Below are positions 1-6,698 of a stretch of 11,596 nucleotides of DNA, piece after piece (positions within the stretch are counted from its first letter, which is position 1; each line of letters opens with the position of its first letter). The DNA is from JAJDBU01 sp046756925. GTDB lineage: Bacteria > Nitrospirota > Nitrospiria > SBBL01 > JAADHI01. The notes under the pieces were generated by a model. That model was not told the DNA's origin. It worked only from the letters and a program-made list of their open reading frames with translations, and did no database searches. The position numbers and the translations under genes were made by a program. The DNA lies in the NCBI GenBank assembly GCA_046756925.1, contig JBHHXH010000078.1, positions 1 to 11,596 on the forward strand, in the 5' to 3' direction.

Positions 1-1
1 G

Positions 2-193
2 GGCACTATCATTGAAACCCTTCCGAATGCCATGTTCAGGGTTGAGCTCGAGAATGGATACCGTGTCCTTGCCCATATTTCAGGAAAGATGCGCATGCAT
101 TACATTAAGATACTACCTGGGGATAAGGTCACCATAAAACTCTCCCCCTATGACCTAACGCGAGGGCGCATCACTTACCGGTTTACGCGATAG
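2..193 (+). CDS. infA: Translation initiation factor IF-1 (5' partial)
   Basis: IF-1 binds the A site of the 30S subunit during initiation. The frame is open from the first bases of the window, and 63 residues remain before the TAG stop. They match the IF-1 OB fold: an ETLPNAMFRVELENG segment near the start, then HISGKMR, then GDKVTIKLSPYDLTRGRITYR at the end. Against E. coli IF-1 (72 residues) about ten N-terminal residues lie outside the window. The gene stands directly before rpmJ, the usual order in many bacteria. Identity is clear; only the start is missing. Confidence 0.95.
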   Translation, partial: GTIIETLPNAMFRVELENGYRVLAHISGKMRMHYIKILPGDKVTIKLSPYDLTRGRITYRFTR

Positions 194-212
194 ATGGTGC
201 TTGTGGGTTGAT

Positions 213-326
213 ATGAAGGTTCGTTCTTCCGTAAAGCCAATTTGTGTGAAGTGTCGCGTTATACGAAGAAAAGGGGTTGTTCGTGTGATTTGTACAAACC
301 CACGGCATAAACAACGACAGGGATAG
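213..326 (+). CDS. rpmJ: 50S ribosomal protein L36
   Basis: This is a 37-residue basic protein of the large ribosomal subunit. It starts MKVRSSVKPICVKC and ends RHKQRQG, the standard L36 layout and length. Cys11, Cys14, Cys27 and His32 form the C-x2-C-x12-C-x4-H site that binds zinc in the C+ type of L36. The ATG lies 19 bases after the infA stop; the upstream ribosome binding site is weak (a GGGTTGAT-like stretch), which suggests translation coupled to infA. The gap after the stop is taken up by a large palindrome (332-381). Confidence 0.96.
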   Translation: MKVRSSVKPICVKCRVIRRKGVVRVICTNPRHKQRQG

Positions 327-331
327 CTTTA

Positions 332-381
332 AGGGTCTGTCCCAAAATAACATGCACGCATGTTATTTTGGGACAGACCCT
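332..381. repeat. 50-bp near-perfect palindrome between rpmJ and rpsM
   Basis: Two 24-base arms (332-355 and 358-381) are exact reverse complements separated by only two bases (AC). The outer ends read AGGGTCTGTCCC and GGGACAGACCCT. The element fills the rpmJ-rpsM gap: five bases separate it from the rpmJ stop and three from the AAGGAG ribosome binding site of rpsM (385-390). As RNA it would fold into a very stable hairpin just before that site. No run of T follows, so it does not look like an intrinsic terminator, and a terminator here would cut the ribosomal operon. Ends like these are common in REP-type repeats linked to IS200-like/RAYT transposases; that assignment is inferred. Confidence 0.85.
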
Positions 382-395
382 AACAAGGAGAGCTG

Positions 396-767
396 ATGGC
401 GAGGATTGCAGGGGTTGACCTACCTAAAGATAAGAGAGCGGAAATTGGTTTAACTTATATACTCGGGATCGGTCGGGCCTCATCCAATAAGATCCTTAAA
501 CAAACTTCGATCGATCCGAATATACGTGTGAAAGATCTCAGTGAAGATGAAATCGTTCGTCTACGGGATACCATCTTAAAGGAATACAAGGTTGAAGGAG
601 ATCTTCGCCGAGAGGTATCAATGAATATCAGACGTTTAATGGACATTGGTTGTTATCGAGGATTACGACATCGTAGAGGCTTGCCTGTGAGGGGGCAGCA
701 AACCCAAACCAATGCGCGAACACGTAAAGGCCCTAAGAAACATGCTGTAGGGGGCAAGAAAAAATAA
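396..767 (+). CDS. rpsM: 30S ribosomal protein S13
   Basis: S13 is a small-subunit head protein that contacts the P-site tRNA and forms bridges to the 50S subunit. The 123-residue product begins MARIAGVDLPKDKR and contains the helix-hairpin-helix type region LTYILGIGRASSNKIL (about residues 19-34). It ends in the basic tRNA-contacting tail with GLRHRRGLPVRGQ and NARTRKGPKK. Length is normal for the family. The ATG has a strong AAGGAG five bases upstream, immediately after the 332-381 palindrome. It belongs to the S13-S11-S4-alpha-L17 group. The gap to rpsK is unusually long because of a repeat element. Confidence 0.98.
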   Translation: MARIAGVDLPKDKRAEIGLTYILGIGRASSNKILKQTSIDPNIRVKDLSEDEIVRLRDTILKEYKVEGDLRREVSMNIRRLMDIGCYRGLRHRRGLPVRGQQTQTNARTRKGPKKHAVGGKKK

Positions 768-770
768 AGG

Positions 771-910
771 GTAACTCTCAGGTCACTCATCTTTTTCTCC
801 ATGGCGGCGTTGCTGCGGTGCTCGGATCCTCACGTATAGACGTATACGTTGCGGTTCTGTGCTCCTTGCGCCTTGCCCTGGAAAAAAATCTAAGCAACCT
901 GAGCAGTTAC
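771..910. repeat. 140-bp imperfect-palindrome (MITE-like) element in the rpsM-rpsK gap
   Basis: The ends form an inverted repeat: 13 bases at 771-783 pair with 14 bases at 897-910, with a single bulged base. Inside, the arms stay partly complementary: a T-rich stretch near 792-800 faces an A-run at 882-887, and a CCATGGC-like block at 799-805 faces CCTTGCCCTGG at 871-881. The centre is a small hairpin, CGTATA (833-838) and TATACG (843-848) around four bases. It starts four bases after the rpsM stop and ends 45 bases before rpsK. It has no usable reading frame. The structure and position fit a small non-autonomous mobile repeat; the family cannot be named from one copy. Confidence 0.75.
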
Positions 911-955
911 AATAAAGGGTTGATCGTCATATTTTTATAAGGGAAGGTAATAAGC

Positions 956-1339
956 ATGGCCAAGAAGGGGTCTAAGAAAAAAGAGAAACGTTATGTTCAG
1001 ACAGGCGTTGCCCATATACAGGCCACGTTTAATAATACCCTCGTGACGATCACGGACATGAACGGGAATGTGATTGTTTGGGGGAGTGCTGGCAGTCAGG
1101 GTTTTAAGGGATCGCGCAAGAGCACACCATTTGCCGCGCAGAGGGCGGCGGAAGTGGTTGCCAAAAAAGCAATGGATCATGGCATGAAGCAGGTAGATGT
1201 ATATGTTAAGGGACCGGGCTCAGGTAGGGAGTCAGCCATTCGAGCATTGCAAGCCGCCGGTTTGAAGGTCAATCTTATTAGAGATGTCACCCCTGTTCCT
1301 CATAATGGCTGCCGTCCTCCGAAGAAGCGGCGGGTTTAA
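956..1339 (+). CDS. rpsK: 30S ribosomal protein S11
   Basis: S11 lies on the 30S platform and helps shape the mRNA exit path of the ribosome. The 127-residue protein has a lysine-rich N-terminus (MAKKGSKKKEKR), then GVAHIQATFNNTLVTITD, GSAGSQGFKGSRKSTPFAAQ, VYVKGPGSGRESAIRAL and the invariant tail DVTPVPHNGCRPPKKRRV. All are S11 signatures, and the length is normal. The ATG follows GGGAAGG (941-947) by eight bases. The ribosome binding site lies beyond the 771-910 repeat, so the repeat lies in the leader of this cistron. Confidence 0.98.
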   Translation: MAKKGSKKKEKRYVQTGVAHIQATFNNTLVTITDMNGNVIVWGSAGSQGFKGSRKSTPFAAQRAAEVVAKKAMDHGMKQVDVYVKGPGSGRESAIRALQAAGLKVNLIRDVTPVPHNGCRPPKKRRV

Positions 1340-1422
1340 AGTGCCGTTAAAAGGGGGCTTTCGGCTTAGACCTCGATAAAATCGTTTTAGGGATCTTCAT
1401 CAAGAGATAATCGGAGGGTAGA

Positions 1423-2046
1423 TTGGCAAGATATATTGGTCCGGCTTGTCGGCTTTGTCGTCGAGAAGGGACGAAACTTTTTCTCAAGGGGACACGCTGT
1501 TTTACGGAGAAATGTGCGGTTGATAGAAGAAGTCAACCGCCAGGTCAGCATGGTCAGGTACGGTCCAGGGTTTCGGAATATCGTACGCAGCTGCGTGAAA
1601 AGCAAAAACTGAAGCGGATCTACGGCTTATTGGAGCGTCAATTCAGGCAATATTTTTTTAAGGCCGACCAAAAGAAAGGTGTTACAGGGGAGAATCTATT
1701 GATGTTTCTTGAGTCTCGGCTCGATAATGTTGTCTACCGTCTCGGTTTTGCCGCGTCCAGGAAAGAAAGCCGAATGCTTGTTCGTCAAAATCATTTTGCG
1801 GTGAACGGGAGGACGGTCAATATTCCTTCTTACTTGGTTAATGTGGGGACGGTTATTGAAGTTCGGGACAAGAGTCGAAATCTGCTCCCTATACAAAGCG
1901 CGCTCGAGACCTCTGGCGGTCGGACGCCTTCTTGGTTAGCGCTTGACCAAGCGCACTTGAAGGGTGAGATGAAGAATCTTCCGAGTAAAGAAGAGATTGC
2001 ATTACCTGTCAATGAACAGCTTGTTGTTGAGCTTTATTCGAGATAA
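1423..2046 (+). CDS. rpsD: 30S ribosomal protein S4 (zinc-binding form, TTG start)
   Basis: S4 is a primary 16S rRNA-binding protein that nucleates 30S assembly; in several bacteria it also represses its own operon. The 207-residue product starts MARYIGPACRLCRREG. Cys9, Cys12, Cys26 and Cys31 form the zinc site of the C+ class of S4. The S4 RNA-binding domain runs from about residue 96 (LESRLDNVVYRLGFAASRKESRMLV) to 158, and the C-terminus ELYSR is typical. The start codon is TTG, chosen because family alignment demands MARY and GGAGGG at 1413-1418 is well placed; no in-frame ATG lies nearby. It sits between rpsK and rpoA, the usual order. Confidence 0.97.
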   Translation: MARYIGPACRLCRREGTKLFLKGTRCFTEKCAVDRRSQPPGQHGQVRSRVSEYRTQLREKQKLKRIYGLLERQFRQYFFKADQKKGVTGENLLMFLESRLDNVVYRLGFAASRKESRMLVRQNHFAVNGRTVNIPSYLVNVGTVIEVRDKSRNLLPIQSALETSGGRTPSWLALDQAHLKGEMKNLPSKEEIALPVNEQLVVELYSR

Positions 2047-2133
2047 AGAGATGTATGAGAACCGAAAACGAACGATTAGGAAAAAACAATTGATGGAAAT
2101 TTCCGGTTCCACTTGCTCATGGATGAGGGTCTT

Positions 2134-3135
2134 ATGATTATTCGGACAAGAGATTTTCAAATACCAAAAAAACTGGACATAGATAAGGTCTCACTTTCTA
2201 GAACCTATGGGAGATTTACCGCAGAGCCTTTCGAGCGCGGTTATGGTAGTACCATCGGGAATTCCTTGAGGCGTATTCTCCTTTCGTCAATTCCCGGAGC
2301 GGCTGTTACTTCAGTAAAGATTGAGGGAGCGCTCCACGAATTTTCGACGATCCCGGGTGTGAAAGAAGATTTGACCGATATTATCTTAAATATAAAAAAT
2401 CTCCGTATGAACCTCCATACAGATAAACCAAAAGTGATCCATCTTAAGAAGAAGGGGCCTGGGAAGATATTGGCAAAACATATTACCCCAGATCCGGATG
2501 TCGAGGTGCTTGTTCCCGATTTGCATATCGCGACTCTAGATAAAGACGGCAAGATCGATATGGAGATGGTGTGTCAGATTGGTCGAGGCTATGTTCCGGC
2601 TGAACGGAATAAAGATGACGATATGCCAATCGGAACCATACCGATTGATGCCGTTTTTTCTCCTATACAAAAGGTCAACTTTTCTGTTGAAAATGCTCGG
2701 GTGGGGCGCGTGACAGACTACGATAAATTGATTATGGAGATATGGACGGATGGAAGCGTTCGTCCTGATGATGTGCTCGGTTTTTCCGCAAAGATCTTTA
2801 AGGATCATTTGAATCTGTTTATTAACTTTGAGGAGTCAGAGCAACCGACGGAACAAAATAATGACAATACCCAGGAGTTCAATAAGAATTTACTCAAGAA
2901 CGTTCATGAGCTCGAACTTTCGGTGCGTGCCGCTAATTGTCTAAAAAACGCAAGCATTCGAACGATTGGTGACTTGGTTCAACGATCCGAATCGGAGATG
3001 TTGCGAACGAAGAATTTCGGGAGGAAGTCACTGAACGAAATTAAAGAGATCCTTGTCGATATGGGTTTGTCCCTTGGCATGAAGGTTGACAAGAATTCTC
3101 CTTCTGAAGTACGACAGGAAGAGGAATCCATATAA
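2134..3135 (+). CDS. rpoA: DNA-directed RNA polymerase alpha subunit
   Basis: Alpha dimerises to nucleate RNA polymerase assembly, and its C-terminal domain contacts UP-element DNA and activators. The N-terminal domain shows EPFERGYGSTIGNSLRRILLSSIPGAAVTSVKIEG (about residues 31-65). The C-terminal domain shows LELSVRAANCLKNASIRTIGDLVQ and GRKSLNEIKEILVDMGLSLGM. From the ATG at 2134 the product is 333 residues, and the DNA-contacting arginine and asparagine fall at Arg265 and Asn268, as in E. coli. GAGGG at 2125-2129 precedes this ATG by four bases. In-frame TTG (2113) and ATG (2119) starts would add seven or five residues that align with nothing in the family. A short acidic, glutamine-rich linker separates the domains. 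Confidence 0.96.
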   Translation: MIIRTRDFQIPKKLDIDKVSLSRTYGRFTAEPFERGYGSTIGNSLRRILLSSIPGAAVTSVKIEGALHEFSTIPGVKEDLTDIILNIKNLRMNLHTDKPKVIHLKKKGPGKILAKHITPDPDVEVLVPDLHIATLDKDGKIDMEMVCQIGRGYVPAERNKDDDMPIGTIPIDAVFSPIQKVNFSVENARVGRVTDYDKLIMEIWTDGSVRPDDVLGFSAKIFKDHLNLFINFEESEQPTEQNNDNTQEFNKNLLKNVHELELSVRAANCLKNASIRTIGDLVQRSESEMLRTKNFGRKSLNEIKEILVDMGLSLGMKVDKNSPSEVRQEEESI

Positions 3136-3148
3136 GGGGTATTGGAAT

Positions 3149-3580
3149 ATGCGTCATCGTAAATCGGGTCGTCCTTTAGGACGAAATAGCGCGCATCGGA
3201 GAGCACTTTATAGAAATCTGGTGACATCGTTCCTTCAGCATGGACGTATCGAAACAACAGAAGCCAAGGCAAAAGAACTGCGACCTATTGCGGAGCGCTT
3301 GATCTCCTTAGGGAAGCGTGGGGATCTCCATGTGAGAAGGATGGCTGCCTCATACATTTTTAACAGATCTGTCACCACGCAACTTTTTTCTGATATTGCC
3401 CCACGGTTTATTGATCAAAATGGGGGTTATACCCGATTGCTCAAAACCCGCATTCGAAAAGGGGATGCTTCACAGATGACGGTCCTTGAACTGACAAAGA
3501 CAGAGTCTATTGTAGAAGATGAAAAAGAAAAAGGAAAAAAGAAAGTGAAGGAGAAAAAGAAAGAAGGAAAAGCAAGCTAA
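3149..3580 (+). CDS. rplQ: 50S ribosomal protein L17
   Basis: L17 lies near the peptide exit tunnel of the 50S subunit. The start at 3149 gives the family N-terminus MRHRKSGRPLGRNSAHRRALYRNL; a longer frame from 3086 overlaps rpoA and adds 21 unrelated residues. AAGGGG at 3134-3139 overlaps the rpoA stop, which suggests coupling. Later L17 blocks include RIETTEAKAKELRPIAERLI and PRFIDQNGGYTRLLKTRIRKGD. The product is 143 residues, somewhat longer than the 127 of E. coli because of a lysine/glutamate-rich C-terminal tail (from about residue 122). It closes the ribosomal cluster. Confidence 0.96.
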   Translation: MRHRKSGRPLGRNSAHRRALYRNLVTSFLQHGRIETTEAKAKELRPIAERLISLGKRGDLHVRRMAASYIFNRSVTTQLFSDIAPRFIDQNGGYTRLLKTRIRKGDASQMTVLELTKTESIVEDEKEKGKKKVKEKKKEGKAS

Positions 3581-3741
3581 TTCTTTCTTGAAATCATTGG
3601 CTCTATTTTTTTGTGTTTTTTTACCAAAGGTCTTCCCATATACGGTTTGATTGTGCAGGCGCAATAACCAGGCGTCTTTCCCCAGAACAATACCAATAAA
3701 CTGTCTTGTATTTTCTCTCACCTTTTTTAAACTCGGCACCA
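3581..3741. other. Non-coding gap between rplQ and recQ, T-rich
   Basis: This stretch separates the ribosomal cluster from recQ. It contains two T-runs near 3607-3622 that could mark transcription ending. The only pairing seen is a nine-base A/G-rich arm inside the end of rplQ (3557-3565) with 3581-3589, which has no G+C-rich stem. No firm terminator or promoter can be called. Base composition becomes richer in G+C just beyond it. Confidence 0.4.
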
Positions 3742-5520
3742 ATGTTGGAAACCTGGTCAAAAGAGGCACTGATAGGGGAAGTCGAGTCACTTGCCCAAAT
3801 CGCGGCCCATCAACCGCCGGTGGCGCGGGATGCCGGATATTGGGCCCGTATCGAAAAACTCCGTGATGTTTATCGCGGCGCTCCCTCTTTATTCGATCCC
3901 TCCTTGGTGAAATGGATTCGCAGGCTAGCCCAAGGTATTCGGACGCAAGAATCTCCTCAATCGGTCTTGGAATCGGTTTTTGGCTACGATGCCTTCCGTG
4001 CCGGTCAGGAAGAGATTATCCAATCCGTGCTTGCTGGACGCGACTGCGTCGGGGTGATGCCGACAGGGGCGGGCAAGTCCCTGACCTATCAGATCCCCGC
4101 GAGGATATTAAAGGGCTTGACCGTGGTCATCTCTCCTTTGATTTCCTTGATGAAGGACCAAGTCGACGCCTTGACCGAAGTGGGCATCCGATCGGCCTTT
4201 ATCAATTCCAGCCTCGATGCGGACGAACGGCGGGAACGAATCGGGCGCTTGATGGCCGGACATTACGACCTGGTTTATGTCGCTCCGGAGGGCTTGGACG
4301 GAGCCTTATTCGATCTGCTTTTGCGCTGCGAAATTAACCTCATTGCCATCGACGAGGCCCATTGTATTAGTCAGTGGGGTCACGACTTTCGTCCTTCGTA
4401 TCGCAATCTTTCCGGCCTTAAGAAACAGTTCGGTCATGTGCCGGTTTTAGCGCTCACCGCGACGGCTACCGACAAAGTGATGGACGACATTGTCGAGCAG
4501 ATGGATATGTCTGCGCCCTTTCGCTACCGGGGATCCTTTTTCCGGTCGAATCTTAGGCTACATGCCTACAAGAAAGGGAAGGGCAGGAATACAAAACGAG
4601 ACATACTGCGTTTGATCCAATCCCGGAAGGGTCAGTCCGGCATCGTTTATTGCCTGAGCCGGAAAGGAGTGGAGAAGACGGCGGCCTATCTGGGCGATCA
4701 CGGCATTCGGGTGATGCCCTATCATGCGGGTATGGAGCACGAGCGACGGCTCGAAACCCAAGAGGCCTTTCGGCGGGACGACATCGAAGCCATTGTGGCA
4801 ACGGTGGCCTTCGGGATGGGGATCGACAAGCCGAATGTGCGCTATGTCATCCACCGAGACATGCCCAAGAGCATCGACGGCTACTATCAGGAGATTGGCC
4901 GCTCAGGGCGAGACGGCGTCGGGAGTGATTGCATACTTTTTTATTCCTGGTCAGAAGTCATTGGCTACGAGCGTTTTTTGGTTGATTTGGAAGACGCAGA
5001 GTTGAAAGACCGCATCCAGCAGCAAACGCGTGCGATGTTCCGTTTGGCCGAGAAGGAAGGCTGCCGCCACCAGGCCTTGGTGGCCTATTTCGGGGAGACG
5101 ATCCCAGAATGCGAAAGCGCCTGTGATCGTTGCCGGGAACGCGATTTATTGGAAGAAATCCGATCCTTGGAGAAAACAGAGAGGCGTCCTAAGCCAAAAG
5201 TGGCCCAAGGCGAGTCGGTTGATTTTGAAGGGTCGGAAAAGGAGATCGACGAAGGCCTCCTCGATCGTTTAAAACAGCTGCGGAAGCGGCTGGCCGACGA
5301 GAAAAAGATCCCGGCCTACCTGGTTTTCAGCGATGCGGCGCTTCTGCAGATGGCGATAAAGCTGCCGCAGACCGAGTCCGCTTTCTTAGAAATCAACGGG
5401 GTCGGTCCAAAAAAACTCGCTGCTTATGGCCCTTTTTTCTTGGGTCTACTCCGCGAGGTGGCGCATACGACAGGGTACCCATCCTCTATGCCTCCCCCGT
5501 TTTCCGCTGGCGGAGCGTGA
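3742..5520 (+). CDS. recQ: RecQ-family ATP-dependent DNA helicase (zinc site and HRDC, no clear winged helix)
   Basis: RecQ is a 3'-5' helicase that unwinds forks and recombination intermediates. From the ATG at 3742 it has 592 residues. The Q motif FGYDAFRAGQ is at 80-89, Walker A PTGAGKS at 107-113, DEAH at 204-207, LTATAT near 238-243 and the arginine-finger motif QEIGRSGRDG at 383-392. Zinc ligands Cys441, Cys457, Cys461 and Cys464 follow, then an HRDC domain at about 506-580. Only about 40 residues separate zinc site and HRDC, whereas E. coli RecQ has a winged helix of about 110 there. The first 80 residues are an extension of unknown role. No good ribosome binding site precedes this ATG; a TTG at 3706 would add 12 residues and is no better supported. 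Confidence 0.92.
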   Translation: MLETWSKEALIGEVESLAQIAAHQPPVARDAGYWARIEKLRDVYRGAPSLFDPSLVKWIRRLAQGIRTQESPQSVLESVFGYDAFRAGQEEIIQSVLAGRDCVGVMPTGAGKSLTYQIPARILKGLTVVISPLISLMKDQVDALTEVGIRSAFINSSLDADERRERIGRLMAGHYDLVYVAPEGLDGALFDLLLRCEINLIAIDEAHCISQWGHDFRPSYRNLSGLKKQFGHVPVLALTATATDKVMDDIVEQMDMSAPFRYRGSFFRSNLRLHAYKKGKGRNTKRDILRLIQSRKGQSGIVYCLSRKGVEKTAAYLGDHGIRVMPYHAGMEHERRLETQEAFRRDDIEAIVATVAFGMGIDKPNVRYVIHRDMPKSIDGYYQEIGRSGRDGVGSDCILFYSWSEVIGYERFLVDLEDAELKDRIQQQTRAMFRLAEKEGCRHQALVAYFGETIPECESACDRCRERDLLEEIRSLEKTERRPKPKVAQGESVDFEGSEKEIDEGLLDRLKQLRKRLADEKKIPAYLVFSDAALLQMAIKLPQTESAFLEINGVGPKKLAAYGPFFLGLLREVAHTTGYPSSMPPPFSAGGA

Positions 5521-5616
5521 TTCCCCTTTCTGCAAAGCTGTTTATCGATAGATTTCACTTAGGGCCTATGATAGACTGCACCGAGTTTTTATCTCTGAAT
5601 TATTAAAGGAAAAGGC

Positions 5617-6630
5617 ATGCGTGATTTTATTCGAGAGATGGAATCGAAGGCCATCGAAGGTGGGCGACTTTCCTATGAAGAAGGGTGCAGGTTGATGGCC
5701 GCCGAAGGGCCTGATATTATGGACTTGATTTCCTCGGCCAATCGGGTTCGACTACACTATTTCGGAGATAGTATCCGTTTGTGTTCGATTATCAACGCCA
5801 AATCCGGGGCCTGTTCCGAAAATTGTAGCTTCTGCTCCCAGTCGGCCTATCATGGAACCTCGATTTCCACCTATTCCCTGCTCGATTCGCAAAGTCTCAA
5901 AGAAGCCGCAAAGGAAGCGGAGGGGAACCGGGCAGAGGCCTTCGGCCTCGTTGCGGCCTGGTGGGGCCTACGCGAGGGCCCCGATCTGGAAGCCATTCTT
6001 GATCGCATCCGGGATCTGGCCGCGGCCGGGCATATCCGGACCGACGCTTCTCTGGGGATCATAGAAACGCAGGAGATTGCCTTCAAGCTGAAAGATGCGG
6101 GCCTTGAATACTACAATCACAATCTGGAGACCGCCCGGTCCTTTTTCCCGAATATCTGCACAACCCACAGTTACGACGACCGTTTGCAGACCATCGAATA
6201 TTGCAAGAAAGCGGGGATGGGCATCTGTTCCGGCGGCATCTTCGGCATGGGGGAAGTCCGCGATCAGCGTGTCGAATTAGCGGTGGCCCTGCAGAGTGTA
6301 GGTGCCGATGTTGTCCCGCTGAACTTTCTTCATGCGATTCAAGACACGCCGCTCGAAGATAGCCCGCCGCTCCGGCCGATGGAGATCTTAAAAATTATCG
6401 CGGTTTATCGTTTAATGCTGCCCTCGAAAGACATCATGACGGCGGGAGGCCGTGAGGTCCATCTCCGCGACCTCCAGTCCTGGATGTTTACGGCGGGTGC
6501 GAGCCATACCCTCGTCGGCAACTATCTCACCACTTCGGGCCGCAAGTCGGAAGACGATTTACGCATGATCGAAGACTTAGACTTGAAAACCCTTTCCTCC
6601 TGCCATGAGCCCTTGGTCGAGGTCCAGTAA
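5617..6630 (+). CDS. bioB: Biotin synthase (radical SAM), probable Type II
   Basis: BioB inserts sulfur into dethiobiotin in the last step of biotin synthesis. The 337-residue product has the radical-SAM [4Fe-4S] motif C66-SEN-C70-SF-C73 and family blocks YYNHNLETA (substrate-contacting asparagines), CSGGIFGMGE and GNYLTTSGR. In E. coli the sacrificial [2Fe-2S] cluster is held by Cys97, Cys128, Cys188 and Arg260. By hand alignment, Cys97 is Gly110 and Cys128 is Asp143, while Cys188 (Cys204) and Arg260 (Arg279) remain. Extra cysteines at 181 and 196 may be new ligands. This fits Type II BioB, which uses an auxiliary 4Fe-5S cluster and is typical of anaerobes. AAGGA at 5606-5610 precedes the ATG. 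No other bio gene is in view, and no BirA-like operator was recognised. Confidence 0.93.
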   Translation: MRDFIREMESKAIEGGRLSYEEGCRLMAAEGPDIMDLISSANRVRLHYFGDSIRLCSIINAKSGACSENCSFCSQSAYHGTSISTYSLLDSQSLKEAAKEAEGNRAEAFGLVAAWWGLREGPDLEAILDRIRDLAAAGHIRTDASLGIIETQEIAFKLKDAGLEYYNHNLETARSFFPNICTTHSYDDRLQTIEYCKKAGMGICSGGIFGMGEVRDQRVELAVALQSVGADVVPLNFLHAIQDTPLEDSPPLRPMEILKIIAVYRLMLPSKDIMTAGGREVHLRDLQSWMFTAGASHTLVGNYLTTSGRKSEDDLRMIEDLDLKTLSSCHEPLVEVQ

Positions 6631-6698
6631 GACCCAACCGCAGGGAGAAATCATTTTAATCGATCCTTTCCGCCAATCGACTCAATGAAGGAGCAAAA

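Noticed and set aside
332..381. Reading the rpmJ-rpsM palindrome as an intrinsic terminator.
   Set aside because: No T-run follows it, and it precedes essential co-directional genes with a ribosome binding site immediately downstream.
771..910. Considering the rpsM-rpsK element as a tRNA, riboswitch or small coding gene.
   Set aside because: It has no tRNA arms, no recognised riboswitch core and no sustained reading frame with a ribosome binding site. Symmetric ends fit a palindromic repeat better.
2059..2109. Inverted repeat GAACCG/CGGTTC and the palindrome GGAAATTTCC (2095-2104) before rpoA.
   Set aside because: The arms are only six bases, 39 bases apart, and the palindrome overlaps one arm. 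Chance occurrence is likely; no regulatory family fits.
3557..3589. Possible terminator hairpin at the end of rplQ (AAGAAAGAA pairing with TTCTTTCTT).
   Set aside because: The stem is purely A/G against T/C with few G-C pairs and lies partly inside the gene; the T-runs start about 18 bases later.
5540..5575. Possible promoter upstream of bioB with a TATGAT box at 5567-5572.
   Set aside because: No acceptable -35 hexamer lies 16-18 bases upstream, so it was not called.
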